DNA of 64,000 nucleotides from Pyrinomonadaceae bacterium (GTDB lineage Bacteria > Acidobacteriota > Blastocatellia > Pyrinomonadales > Pyrinomonadaceae). Below are positions 15,826-24,933 of this stretch, one piece after another (the stretch's first letter is position 1; every line of letters begins with the position of its first letter). A program made the position numbers and the translations under genes. The notes under the pieces were generated by a model. That model searched no databases. It saw only the letters and a list, made by a program, of their open reading frames with translations, and was not told the DNA's origin. The stretch is taken from positions 806,001 to 870,000 of the forward strand of contig JANQRU010000001.1 of assembly GCA_028284415.1 (NCBI GenBank), written 5' to 3'.

Positions 15826-16905
15826 TTGGCTACAGTAACAATGAAAGAACTTCTCGAAGCAGGAGTTCACTTTGGTCACCAAGTTCGCCGTTGGAACCCG
15901 AAAATGAAAGATTATATTTTTGGAGAAAGAAACGGCATTTACATTATTGACCTTCAAAAAACACAGAAGCTTTTTCGTGATGCACTCGGATTTGTGCAGG
16001 ATTATGTAACAGAAACTCCAAAAGCGAAAATTTTATTTGTAGGAACAAAAAGACAAGCACAAGAAGCTATTGTTGAAGAAGCACAAAGATGCAATCAGTT
16101 TTATGTAAACAACAGATGGCTTGGCGGTTTGCTGACTAATTACAAAACAGTTCAAAAATCAATCAAGCGATTGAAAGAGATTGAAGCAATGCAAGAAGAC
16201 GGTCGTGCAGAAATGCTGACCAAAAAAGAGCGTCTCGAACTTGATAGAGAACATGAAAAATTGATGAAAAACTTAGCGGGAATCAAAGATATGAATGGTC
16301 TTCCCGATATGCTTTTCGTCATTGATGTACGTAAGGAAGATATCGCAGTCAAAGAGGCGAACCGATTAGATATTCCAGTTGTTGCAGTTGTTGATACAAA
16401 TTGCTCACCTGACGGAATTGATTACGTAATTCCGGGAAATGATGATGCTTTGCGTGCGATCAGACTCTTTACATCAAGAGTGGCTGACTCAATTCTAGAA
16501 GCACAAAATGTTGCTAATGAAGGAATGACAGAAGCAGATGAGCAAGCCGTGACCGGAGAAACTGCTGAAAAAGCAGAAACACCAGAGGCTAAAAGCCAAC
16601 CTGCTCAGGATTCTGCAACTGAAAAACCTGAAGAGGTTAAAGCTGAAGCGAAAGAAGAGAAACCAACTGAAGAAGTTACTTCTGAAGAAACGGAAGTTAA
16701 ATCTGAGGTTGAAACTACGGCTTCTGAAGATGTGGTTGAAGCCACCGAAGACGTTAAATCTGAAGATGTCGAAAAAGTAGAACCATCTGGAGAAACAAAA
16801 GAAACAGCTGAGTCTAGTGGAAATGAAAAAGCCGAGGCAAAAGATGAATCTTCTGATGAAAAAACAGATGAATCAGAAGAAAAAACAGAAGCATCAGCAA
16901 GTTAA
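15826..16905 (+). CDS. rpsB: 30S ribosomal protein S2 with long acidic C-terminal tail
   Basis: 359 residues, about 100 more than usual. Residues 1-232 are a complete S2: [41 protein letters not shown], and [19 protein letters not shown]. Residues 235-359 are almost only Glu, Ala, Ser, Thr, Lys and Val with repeated EE and SE pairs. A TTG start at 15826 fits the family N-terminus and has AGGAGA upstream; the next ATG would remove five conserved residues. Followed by a terminator-like hairpin and then tsf. Confidence 0.96.
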   Translation: MATVTMKELLEAGVHFGHQVRRWNPKMKDYIFGERNGIYIIDLQKTQKLFRDALGFVQDYVTETPKAKILFVGTKRQAQEAIVEEAQRCNQFYVNNRWLGGLLTNYKTVQKSIKRLKEIEAMQEDGRAEMLTKKERLELDREHEKLMKNLAGIKDMNGLPDMLFVIDVRKEDIAVKEANRLDIPVVAVVDTNCSPDGIDYVIPGNDDALRAIRLFTSRVADSILEAQNVANEGMTEADEQAVTGETAEKAETPEAKSQPAQDSATEKPEEVKAEAKEEKPTEEVTSEETEVKSEVETTASEDVVEATEDVKSEDVEKVEPSGETKETAESSGNEKAEAKDESSDEKTDESEEKTEASAS

Positions 16906-16925
16906 TTAAAAAGATTTTATTAGTT

Positions 16926-16972
16926 AAAGCGTAGCTCTCGAACACTTGTTGATTTACGAGCTACGCTTTTTT
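16926..16972 (+). terminator. Terminator/attenuator between rpsB and tsf
   Basis: AAAGCGTAGCTC (16926-16937) pairs with GAGCTACGCTTT (16958-16969), followed by a T run. It would end or reduce transcription between S2 and EF-Ts. Confidence 0.77.
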
Positions 16973-17010
16973 ATAAGTAATTATTAGAATTATATTTTGG
17001 AGCTAAAAAA

Positions 17011-17676
17011 ATGGCAGAAATAACAGCTAGTATGATAAAAGAACTCCGCGAAAAATCAGGTGCGGGGATGGTAGATTGTAAAAAGGCATTAGTCGAAACC
17101 AACGGAAATATCGAAGAGGCAATTGAGCTTCTCCGTAAAAAAGGTATGGCGACAGCGAGCAAAAAAGCTGGTCGTGTAGCCGCCGAAGGTGCAGTTGGTT
17201 CATACATACATATGGGCGGAAAGGTTGGTGTGTTAGTTGAAATTAATTGCGAAAGTGATTTTGTCGCACGCGGTGATGAGTTTCAACAACTCGTTAAAGA
17301 TGTTGCAATGCACGTTGCAGCAGTTGATCCGAGATATGTTCGACGCGAAGACGTTCCTGAAAATGAAGTAAATAAAGAACGCGAAATTTTGATGGAACAA
17401 CTCAAAAACGACGAGAAAAACGCTAATAAGCCAGAAGAAGTTTTACAAAAAATTATCGAAGGACGTCTAAATAAGTTTTACGAAGAAATCGTTTTGACGG
17501 AACAACCTTTTGTCAAAGACCCAAGTAAAACAATTGGCGAGCTTGTTACCGAAAAAATCGCATCAATTAAAGAAAATATCTCGATCAGACGCTTCACACG
17601 TTATAAATTAGGTGAAGGCATTGAGAAGAAACAGGATGACTTTGCAGCCGAAGTTGCTTCAATGGTCGGAAGCTAA
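17011..17676 (+). CDS. tsf: Elongation factor Ts, short form
   Basis: 221 residues, the short form rather than the ~280-residue enterobacterial form. Nucleotide exchange factor for EF-Tu. [20 protein letters not shown], the [15 protein letters not shown]-like helix region and [16 protein letters not shown] (TDFV-type EF-Tu contact) are present. It lies between two hairpins that separate it from rpsB and pyrH. Confidence 0.97.
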   Translation: MAEITASMIKELREKSGAGMVDCKKALVETNGNIEEAIELLRKKGMATASKKAGRVAAEGAVGSYIHMGGKVGVLVEINCESDFVARGDEFQQLVKDVAMHVAAVDPRYVRREDVPENEVNKEREILMEQLKNDEKNANKPEEVLQKIIEGRLNKFYEEIVLTEQPFVKDPSKTIGELVTEKIASIKENISIRRFTRYKLGEGIEKKQDDFAAEVASMVGS

Positions 17677-17685
17677 ATAGACTAA

Positions 17686-17720
17686 AAGCGGTAAGTGAAT
17701 TGAAAAAACACTTACCGCTT
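17686..17720 (+). terminator. Terminator-like hairpin between tsf and pyrH
   Basis: AAGCGGTAAGTG (17686-17697) and CACTTACCGCTT (17709-17720) form a perfect 12-bp stem with an 11-base loop. The following sequence is AT-rich but lacks a clean T run, so it may be an attenuator or processing site. Confidence 0.6.
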
Positions 17721-17739
17721 ATTACTATCTAAACATTTT

Positions 17740-18480
17740 ATGAAACCCGCATTTAAAAGAATTTTATTGAAACTGTCAGGCGAAGCTCTGATGGGAGAGC
17801 AAAGCTACGGCATTGACACAGAGATCGCCAAATCTGTTGCAGAGGAAATTAAAGATGCATACCTATTAGGAGTTGAAATAGCCATAGTTGTTGGCGGCGG
17901 AAATATTTTTCGTGGTGTTTCGAAATCGGCGGGAAATATGGATAGAGCAGCAGCAGATTATATCGGTATGCTGGCAACCGTTATGAATGCTGTTGTTTTG
18001 CAGGATGCCCTTGAAAAACTCGATGTATTTACGCGAGTTTCATCTGCTATTGATATTCCGCAATTAGCCGAACCCTTTATTCGCCGCAGAGCTGTAAGAC
18101 ATTTGGAAAAAGGCAGAGTAGTGATCTTTGCAGCAGGGACAGGTAACCCTTACTTTACAACAGATTCAGCCGCTGCATTAAGAGCTTTGGAGATAAATGC
18201 CGAAGTGATTATGAAAGGGACTAAAGTTGATGGCATCTACTCAGCCGACCCGGAAAAAGATCCGACTGCAGAAAAATTTGACAAAATTTCATATCAAGAA
18301 GTTTTAGAAAAAAGATTGAAGGTTATGGATTCATCAGCAATTTCTCTTTGTATGGATAATAATCTTCCGATTATGGTCTTTAATATGAAAACTTCAGGCA
18401 ATATAATTAAAGCAGTTAACGGTGATTTATCTATCGGCACACTCGTAACAGCAAACGGTAAATCACAAACAGCAGGCTAA
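17740..18480 (+). CDS. pyrH: UMP kinase
   Basis: 246 residues. Phosphorylates UMP to UDP in pyrimidine nucleotide synthesis. [13 protein letters not shown] at the N-terminus, [30 protein letters not shown] and [14 protein letters not shown] are hallmarks of the bacterial hexameric amino-acid-kinase-type enzyme. The conserved order rpsB-tsf-pyrH-frr is retained. Confidence 0.97.
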   Translation: MKPAFKRILLKLSGEALMGEQSYGIDTEIAKSVAEEIKDAYLLGVEIAIVVGGGNIFRGVSKSAGNMDRAAADYIGMLATVMNAVVLQDALEKLDVFTRVSSAIDIPQLAEPFIRRRAVRHLEKGRVVIFAAGTGNPYFTTDSAAALRALEINAEVIMKGTKVDGIYSADPEKDPTAEKFDKISYQEVLEKRLKVMDSSAISLCMDNNLPIMVFNMKTSGNIIKAVNGDLSIGTLVTANGKSQTAG

Positions 18481-18516
18481 ATTTTACAATAAACTATCAT
18501 TTTTGCGAGGAGAATT

Positions 18517-19077
18517 ATGGGAATAAATGCAGTAATAAATGAAACGAAACCAAAGATGCAATCTGTCATTGATGATCTAAAGAGAAAACTTGCAGCTGTA
18601 AGGACAGGGCGAGCTAGCACTGGACTATTGGATAGTGTGGTTGTTGATTATTACGGCACTCCAACTCCACTAAACCAAATGGCATCTGTGAGTGTCCCCG
18701 AACCGCAAATGCTGACAGTTCAGCCTTGGGATGCGACTCAAATAGATGCTATCGAAAAAGCTATAAACACAGCTAACCTTGGTATTAATCCCTCAAATGA
18801 CGGAAAATTAATTCGCTTACCAATTCCGCCCCTAAATGAAGAGCGTCGTCAGCAATTAGCTAAACAAGTTCATGAAATTGCCGAAGAGCATCGGATTGCG
18901 GTACGTAGCGTTCGTCAAAACTCCAATAACGATCTGAAGAAAATGCTGCATGACAAGGAAATTTCTGAAGACAATGAACGAATTGGTTTAGATGAAGTTC
19001 AAAAATTAACCAATGAATTTGTTTCACAAATTGATGAACTTTCCAAGAAAAAAGAAGAAGAGATTTTAACTGTTTAA
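18517..19077 (+). CDS. frr: Ribosome recycling factor
   Basis: 186 residues, normal length. Splits post-termination ribosomes together with EF-G. LAAVRTGRASTGLLDSVVVD, VDYYGTPTPLNQ, IPPLNEERRQQLAKQVHEIA and RVRQ-like AVRSVRQNSNNDLKK are typical. GCGAGGAGAATT precedes the ATG. Ends the translation operon at a very strong terminator. Confidence 0.97.
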   Translation: MGINAVINETKPKMQSVIDDLKRKLAAVRTGRASTGLLDSVVVDYYGTPTPLNQMASVSVPEPQMLTVQPWDATQIDAIEKAINTANLGINPSNDGKLIRLPIPPLNEERRQQLAKQVHEIAEEHRIAVRSVRQNSNNDLKKMLHDKEISEDNERIGLDEVQKLTNEFVSQIDELSKKKEEEILTV

Positions 19078-19091
19078 CAAATAAATAAAAT

Positions 19092-19138
19092 AAGAAGAAG
19101 GCGGCTTAAGTTAAGTTAATTTAAGCCGCCTTCTTCTT
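19092..19138. terminator. Strong bidirectional terminator after frr
   Basis: An 18-bp perfect stem, 19092-19109 with 19121-19138 (central part GGCGGCTTAA / TTAAGCCGCC), separates frr from the convergent LolA-like gene. Confidence 0.87.
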
Positions 19139-19159
19139 TATTTGATTACTCTAAAATAT

Positions 19160-19873
19160 TTATTCGGCAGAGAAAACATTATCAGAAACTTCTTGATTTA
19201 TTTTTACCTCTTTTGCCTTAAATTTTGCATAGACAGTCATTTGACCAAATTCAAATCTCTGAGCATATTTTGTAGGGATAATTACCCCATCTCTATCTTC
19301 CAATTTATCAATTTCTACCGTAGTGGTAACTTCTCTTCCATTGAACAGATAACTCGCATCATATCCCTTGATCTGATTAGTTTTTTTGTCGATGTAAAAA
19401 TCCGAGTAATAACCTTCAGGCGAGGTTATTCTAAAACCATATTTTTTCTTCTTAGGTAAATCGGAAACTACAAATCCCTCATCTCCAAGCCTTTGTAATA
19501 AAAATGGTCCCAAACGATTTATGGGTGGCAAGCTAAAACCTCTTTCCGGTGATGTATAAGTTTTTTCACCATCAAATGATTGTCTGAAGTTTGCAAACTG
19601 ACTATTTATTTCCAAAAGGTATTTGTCACCGGAAAAAACAGTTGCAAAAGTTGCCGGAAAAGCTTGATTAAAAGATGAAACGGTTACATCAACATCGCCA
19701 AGGATTGAAAGAGTTTTCATCTTCTTAAATTTTTCACCACCATGAGCTTTGTACGCAGCTTTTGCAAGAGTTTGAGCGGTTTGCTTGGTTTTAGTGGGGT
19801 TGTTTTTTGAACTTTGTGCAATTACGCTGATAGAAAAGACAGATAATAATAAAACGACTAAATATTTCTTCAT
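19160..19873 (-). CDS. Exported LolA/LppX-fold-like protein
   Basis: 237 residues with a Sec signal peptide (about 1-19, ending SVIAQ). AAYKAHGGEKFKKMKTLSI and the beta-rich body (FDGEKTYTSPERG, SDFYIDKKTNQIKGYDA, YLFNGREVTTTVEIDK) resemble outer-membrane lipoprotein-sorting-like proteins that fold as an unclosed beta barrel. This assignment rests on overall pattern only. It lies downstream of the TonB-dependent receptor, separated from it by a terminator. Confidence 0.72.
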   Translation of the reverse strand: MKKYLVVLLLSVFSISVIAQSSKNNPTKTKQTAQTLAKAAYKAHGGEKFKKMKTLSILGDVDVTVSSFNQAFPATFATVFSGDKYLLEINSQFANFRQSFDGEKTYTSPERGFSLPPINRLGPFLLQRLGDEGFVVSDLPKKKKYGFRITSPEGYYSDFYIDKKTNQIKGYDASYLFNGREVTTTVEIDKLEDRDGVIIPTKYAQRFEFGQMTVYAKFKAKEVKINQEVSDNVFSAE

Positions 19874-19933
19874 AATTTCCTCTTAATAACTAATAGATGA
19901 ATAAAATCCTCTATTTGTTTACAACTTTAAAGC

Positions 19934-19970
19934 AAAAAAAGATGAAAGCTAATATCAGCTTTCATCTTTT
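19934..19970 (-). terminator. Terminator after the TonB-dependent receptor gene
   Basis: AAAAGATGAAAGCT (19937-19950) and AGCTTTCATCTTTT (19957-19970) form a 14-bp stem. On the minus strand it is followed by a seven-base T run, just past the receptor stop codon. Confidence 0.82.
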
Positions 19971-19993
19971 AGGAAAAATACAAGAAAATACAA

Positions 19994-22948
19994 CTACCAT
20001 CTGAATCTGGTTCTAAATTCAATACGTCGGTTACCCGAACTTCCGCCACGTCCGAAACTTCCGGCAGTATTTGTTGATTGACCGAATAATGGTGAATTTA
20101 AGTTACCTACAGGTGAATTAGGATTGTTACGGTTTAAGAGATTATAAAATCTCACTCCGACAGTTAAGTTATAGGGCTTGCGATCGCCTCCACCAAAGAA
20201 GCCTCCGCGTCCTCGGCGACCACCAAATCCGCCGAATCTACCACCTCGACGACTTCCTCTTCGAGCAGATTGATTATTACCACCTGAACGGTTTGCACTT
20301 TTACCAAATCCGAAAGTTTTATCTAAACTAAAATTGATTGTAAAAAATCCTGGTCCGCGTCCATAGTTAACAGGTAAAATCGCGTTCGGATCTTCGCCAG
20401 ATGTGTCGCAGAATGATGAAGTCAAGCCTAATTCATTACAACGAGTATTGAGTTGAGCAAATGTGGGACGATCGTTAAAGATCGAATCACCATTCAAATC
20501 CCTTCCTGCAATTATATTAAATGGTCTTCCAGTTCCACCTAAAATAAATGGTCTAAGGCTGAATCCGTATGGAACACTAAATGAGCCAACCATGAAAAAG
20601 AAATGTCTTTGGTCAAGCCCTGAATTTCCAAAGTCATCACTGGTATCAAAACTGTATTGCGGAAACCCTCCGCCGGTTCCTTTGGCACGGCTCAAACGAT
20701 AGTTACCAAAAAATGTAAACCCACGTCTAAAGAAAGTTCTGAAGTTTACGATCAATTGTTGTTGCTCTAAGACTCCACTTGATTCATATTGATACAAATT
20801 CCCCTGCGTCGGATCAGGTCGTAGTTGCTGTAACTGAAGGGGATCATTTGTTGGACAAGCAAACCCTGGAGGGCAGACAGGTGCATTAATATTTCTTGAA
20901 CGTATCAAATGCAAATTTCTTGAAAGCACGTAATAAAGAGCAATCGTCGAGCGTCCCGGCAATTGCCTTTCTACACTAAAAGCACCCTGCATTGTGTATG
21001 GTGCTTGTAAGTTATCTGCGATCAACCTTGGTGTGCTGGTCAATGGAGCAACATTTCCTAATTGTGCAGCGGTCGGCACATTTGTAACACCATTTAATGT
21101 AAATACAGGCTGACTTAAAATCGGGGATGTTCCACCGATGATAAACTGCTGTTGGCTTACCCCATCAAGACGCTGAGCCTGCAAAGAAAGATTTTCACTG
21201 AAGCGGTTGTAGAAAATTCCAAAACCACCACGAAAAACTGTTTTTGGTGGATTTGCTCCCCCTGCTCCTGGTGAATATGCAAAGCTAAATCTTGGTGCAA
21301 AGTTTAGATCATCGTCAATATTTGTTTGGTTTTCATAACGAAGTCCGAAGCTCAGTGTCAATCCTGGATTTACACGCCAATCATCAGTTATAAATAACCC
21401 GACATCGTACTGAGAAATATCAGCTAAAGGATTCCCTGCACTAATGCTGAATTGGTTTGGATTGTAGCGTGCATCTGGAGCACCTAGTAATTTGGCACGA
21501 TACTGTTCAATGGAGGAAACAACTCCATCACCGTTTGTATCAAATGGATCACCCGGATTTACAAATCCTGCAAATGTAAATGTTCCACCATAGTTAGAAT
21601 CAGAACGATCTTCTAGACTTGTTCCTCTGAGTCTAACTCCAAATTTTATGGCATGCTGAGAATCTTTTCCTAAAACAGTTGTTGTGTAATTTTGTAGTTC
21701 CCAGCTTTTCTCTTTATTAAAGTCCAATCCAATCGAAGAACCGCCACCGACAAATGAATTTAAGACATTAACAGTTGGAATCGTATTATCCCCGATTGTC
21801 TCTCTGTCATCAAAACGATACTGGAAACGAGTTTCATTTACAGTCCTTTCATTTAGAATTGCAGTTTCCGTGAGTTGAATCGTGTGTTCTTTATTTTCAA
21901 ATTGTGTTGCTCTTGATGGCAAAGAAAAATCACCAACTCCACCATTATCTCTGGTTCGACGCTCAAACTCATAGCGAACGACAAGTGTGTTGGTTGAATT
22001 TAATTGATAATCGAAACGTGGGTTAATTGAAAATCTGTTGTTAGGAATAATGAATTCTTGTTGGAATGGAACAATGTTGAAATTATTATCAATGACATTT
22101 GCATTTACGATTGCTCCATTATCAATTTGTCTATTGTTAAAACTCAAGAAAAATGATGCTTTGTTTTTAACAACCGGACCGCTTACATTTGCCCCGTAAA
22201 ACTTACGTTGACTATCGGCTTTATTTTCCGAAAATGGATTACGTGTATTTAAGGCACTATCTCCAAAGTTAAAATATCCTTGCCCACGCCACTTATCTGA
22301 ACCAGGCTTTGTCAAAATTTCAATTCTTCCAAAACCAAGGCGATCAAATTCTGCTGAAAATGGATTCTGATTTATGCGAACCTCGCGGATTGCTTCTTTG
22401 GGAGGGATATTTCCGCCTTGAAAACCATCAATGAAAATCTGCCCACCATTCGGTCCTGCGGCTCCGCCTGCTAATGCTTGCAAAGCCTGCTCAAGATCAT
22501 CAGGATCATCCGGTAATGCTTCTAAATCTTCTTCCTTTAATACCAACGCACTTGCATTGTTATTTGAATCTGTATTTACGCGCCCCTCATCTGTCACATC
22601 TACTTCTGCTGTCACAGTTTCGGGAACCATCGCAATAGCAAAATCTTCTGTTTCGCCGGGCGTTAGAATAATGTCTGTCGCTTCGTACAATGCAAAATCT
22701 TTTGCGGTGGCACGAATTGTGTATTTTCCGGGCGTAAGACCTGTAATACGGTATTCACCCTTGTTGTTTGATGTCGTACTCTTCTCTTTCCCATTGGCGT
22801 CAACTGCGATAATTGTTGCCCCAACGAGTGCATCGCCCAAACTATCAGAAACTTGACCTTTTATAGTTGCTGCTTGCTGTGCAAAAACACTAACGGAAAG
22901 CAAAAGCGAAAAAAGCATAACGCATAAATAGACGCTAGTATTTTTCAT
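19994..22948 (-). CDS. TonB-dependent receptor with carboxypeptidase-regulatory-like N-terminus
   Basis: 984 residues from the ATG at 22948, chosen because it directly precedes the signal peptide (MKNTSVYLCVMLF to VFAQQ) and has AGAGGA upstream; earlier in-frame ATGs have neither. A carboxypeptidase-D regulatory-like domain (about 28-105: IKGQVSDSLGDALVGATI) precedes a plug domain (LEALPDDPDDLEQALQAL) and a large beta barrel ending in aromatic FRW, as in Oar-like acidobacterial outer-membrane transporters. A Gly/Arg-rich loop (GRRGRGGFFGGG, near 20180-20290) lies close to the C-terminus. Likely energised by the TonB/ExbB/ExbD set at 54.7-57.5 kb; the substrate is unknown. Confidence 0.92.
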   Translation of the reverse strand: MKNTSVYLCVMLFSLLLSVSVFAQQAATIKGQVSDSLGDALVGATIIAVDANGKEKSTTSNNKGEYRITGLTPGKYTIRATAKDFALYEATDIILTPGETEDFAIAMVPETVTAEVDVTDEGRVNTDSNNNASALVLKEEDLEALPDDPDDLEQALQALAGGAAGPNGGQIFIDGFQGGNIPPKEAIREVRINQNPFSAEFDRLGFGRIEILTKPGSDKWRGQGYFNFGDSALNTRNPFSENKADSQRKFYGANVSGPVVKNKASFFLSFNNRQIDNGAIVNANVIDNNFNIVPFQQEFIIPNNRFSINPRFDYQLNSTNTLVVRYEFERRTRDNGGVGDFSLPSRATQFENKEHTIQLTETAILNERTVNETRFQYRFDDRETIGDNTIPTVNVLNSFVGGGSSIGLDFNKEKSWELQNYTTTVLGKDSQHAIKFGVRLRGTSLEDRSDSNYGGTFTFAGFVNPGDPFDTNGDGVVSSIEQYRAKLLGAPDARYNPNQFSISAGNPLADISQYDVGLFITDDWRVNPGLTLSFGLRYENQTNIDDDLNFAPRFSFAYSPGAGGANPPKTVFRGGFGIFYNRFSENLSLQAQRLDGVSQQQFIIGGTSPILSQPVFTLNGVTNVPTAAQLGNVAPLTSTPRLIADNLQAPYTMQGAFSVERQLPGRSTIALYYVLSRNLHLIRSRNINAPVCPPGFACPTNDPLQLQQLRPDPTQGNLYQYESSGVLEQQQLIVNFRTFFRRGFTFFGNYRLSRAKGTGGGFPQYSFDTSDDFGNSGLDQRHFFFMVGSFSVPYGFSLRPFILGGTGRPFNIIAGRDLNGDSIFNDRPTFAQLNTRCNELGLTSSFCDTSGEDPNAILPVNYGRGPGFFTINFSLDKTFGFGKSANRSGGNNQSARRGSRRGGRFGGFGGRRGRGGFFGGGDRKPYNLTVGVRFYNLLNRNNPNSPVGNLNSPLFGQSTNTAGSFGRGGSSGNRRIEFRTRFRW

Positions 22949-22968
22949 CCTGAATCCTCTTTTCATAT

Positions 22969-23007
22969 AAAAAATAAAGACGAAATTCAAAAACAAACTT
23001 CGTCTTT
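22969..23007 (-). terminator. Terminator/attenuator between DUF5666 gene and receptor gene
   Basis: AAAGACGAA (22976-22984) pairs with TTCGTCTTT (22999-23007); on the minus strand ATTTTTT follows. It lies between the DUF5666 stop and the receptor ribosome site, so the receptor either has its own promoter or is attenuated. Confidence 0.6.
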
Positions 23008-23026
23008 CCCTCCCTTGTTCAATTTA

Positions 23027-24241
23027 TTAGAAATCTACATTATTTAATCCCGGTATATTTAACCTTCCCGAGACTCCTCGCCGACCGCTTCGCCGATTGC
23101 TCATTTGTTGCATCGTTATAAATGGCTCTACTCCAGCGAGCAATTTTATTGCGGTTAAGCGGCTTGGATCATTATCTTTTGGACTCGAAACAGCTATCAT
23201 TTCGCCTTCCTTCAAATCACTGACTTTTATTGATGGAAAGCGATTGAGCATATTGTTAATGTCAAATCTGCCCATTCCACCTCGTCTTCCGCCTCCGGCG
23301 CCGCCACGACGTCCTTGACTGTTTCCGCTGTTTCGGGCTTGATTATTATTTCCCTGTCTTCTTGGAGGCTGAACTCCACTTCCACCGCCACCTTGCTGTC
23401 TAAACATCATAAAGCGTGCCATTCTCTGTGCAGTTTCTTCAGGAAACTTCTTCATTAATGACGAATCGTTGACAGAAATAGTTACATCTTTCTTGGTTTT
23501 CAAATCGGAAATTGTCACTTCATTTTTTTCAACATTTACAGATTTAACTTTACCGGCAACCGTCACAAAAGCACCTGTCAGAATTTTTTCAGCTTTGAAA
23601 CTTGTACCGTCTTCGCTTCTGTCACCCAAAGCACGAATCATGTCGTCTTTTTTGATCTCACCAATATTACTTTCAGTTGCGTCGCTAAATCTGAATGAAG
23701 TGCGAGCATAACGAAGATATTTGACGTCATCTTTAGGAGAAACTTTCAATGTGGTGGCATTGCCCGTGATTCCACGCATCTCAACAGTAATTGTCTTTGC
23801 TTCTGGATCAACCTCTGTAACACGACCCGAGATGCCGCGTCTCTGCCATTCTTGTCTTTCTTTCTCTTGTTGAGCCTGAATGTCTGAACCTTTTACGAGG
23901 TAAACCGTTTTTGTGAGAACTGTTTTCTTATCATCAGAAACCTTTCCAACTATTAAAACTCTGTCACCAACGCTGATGTCTGATTGCTGAGCATCAGTTG
24001 CGGCTTTAAGACTCAAATTATCTGGCGGCAAACGCTTAAATGCTGTATCACTAACAAAAACTGCATCAATACTGCCATCCTTAGTTTCAAGAACAACTTT
24101 CTTTTCACCGACGACTTTGACAATACCCAATGCTAAATTTTTCTGAATTCCAATATCAGGAAGCGAACCTTGCCCAAAAGCAATGCTTCCCAAACTCAAT
24201 ATCAACGCAATAATTCCTAACGAAAATAATTTATGACGCAT
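23027..24241 (-). CDS. Exported DUF5666 repeat protein with Arg/Gly-rich tract
   Basis: 404 residues with a signal peptide (about 1-23, ending SIAFGQ). Three OB-like beta repeats of the DUF5666 kind can be seen: LGIVKVVGEKKVVLETKDG (about 37-118), GISGRVTEVDPEAKTITVEM (about 136-226) and VTVAGKVKSVNVEKNEVTIS (about 227-275 and beyond). Between residues 284 and 330 is an Asn/Gln/Arg/Gly-rich stretch (GRRGGAGGGRRGGMGR). Located just upstream of the TonB receptor, which has a similar RGG-like tract. Probably periplasmic or surface-exposed; function unknown. Confidence 0.8.
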   Translation of the reverse strand: MRHKLFSLGIIALILSLGSIAFGQGSLPDIGIQKNLALGIVKVVGEKKVVLETKDGSIDAVFVSDTAFKRLPPDNLSLKAATDAQQSDISVGDRVLIVGKVSDDKKTVLTKTVYLVKGSDIQAQQEKERQEWQRRGISGRVTEVDPEAKTITVEMRGITGNATTLKVSPKDDVKYLRYARTSFRFSDATESNIGEIKKDDMIRALGDRSEDGTSFKAEKILTGAFVTVAGKVKSVNVEKNEVTISDLKTKKDVTISVNDSSLMKKFPEETAQRMARFMMFRQQGGGGSGVQPPRRQGNNNQARNSGNSQGRRGGAGGGRRGGMGRFDINNMLNRFPSIKVSDLKEGEMIAVSSPKDNDPSRLTAIKLLAGVEPFITMQQMSNRRSGRRGVSGRLNIPGLNNVDF

Positions 24242-24408
24242 TTATAAACTGCTTCTCCCTCTGTACTAAAACTTTTTAATATATTATATACGACCAATAG
24301 TTCGTTTAAGATTCAAAACTATTGACTAAGACGTAATTATACCGATAAAAGTTTGAGTCTTTTTGTAAAGATTTGTAAAGGTTTTGTTAAGAAATATTTA
24401 TGAAGATT

Positions 24409-24864
24409 TTATTGAGACAATTTAGCTTTGGGTGGAAAGATAGTGATATTCATTATCCACTTTTCATTTACATCATTTGTAGTTAAAATTTCCACCCCTT
24501 TTTGCTTATTTGTAAAAACTAAATCAAACGTATCTGTTAACTTAGATTTATAATTTGATAAATCCTTTTCGTAATCACTTAATTTGATTGGCACTTTCAG
24601 TAATACATTAAAATAAATTACCTTTCCTTTTTTCACATTCCACTCATTCTTTTCTCTAGAAAATTTGATGATTAAGTCATACTTTTCAAACGAATACGAT
24701 GAACTTGGCACACTGCATGATTTAACTTTGAGAATTTTCTTAACATCCTCACAATTTGACTCAAAAACAGTTATATTTTGCCAAATATATTTTGGCTCTT
24801 CTTTCTGTGCAAAAGCCTGACTGAAAAGAATTAATAGAATACTAAATGTTACAATTGGCTTCAT
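24409..24864 (-). CDS. Exported hypothetical protein, short paralogue
   Basis: 151 residues with a signal peptide (about 1-19, ending SQAFAQ). YIWQNITVFESNCEDVKKIL, SYSFEKYDLIIKFS, EWNVKKGKV and LVFTNKQKGVEILTT align closely with the gene at 25.2-25.9 kb, which shows YIWQKIVLLKSDCEDIKRVF and LVYTNEKKGIELLVV. It ends shortly after the shared IFPPKA/IFPAKD segment and so lacks the second half of that protein. Two of its three cysteines are conserved in the paralogue. Family name not known to me. Confidence 0.72.
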   Translation of the reverse strand: MKPIVTFSILLILFSQAFAQKEEPKYIWQNITVFESNCEDVKKILKVKSCSVPSSSYSFEKYDLIIKFSREKNEWNVKKGKVIYFNVLLKVPIKLSDYEKDLSNYKSKLTDTFDLVFTNKQKGVEILTTNDVNEKWIMNITIFPPKAKLSQ

Positions 24865-24933
24865 TTTTATATTTCTGCCTAACTAGAAAGCTATCAATTC
24901 GCTATGAATTCTTTTTGAGATTAAATGTATCTT

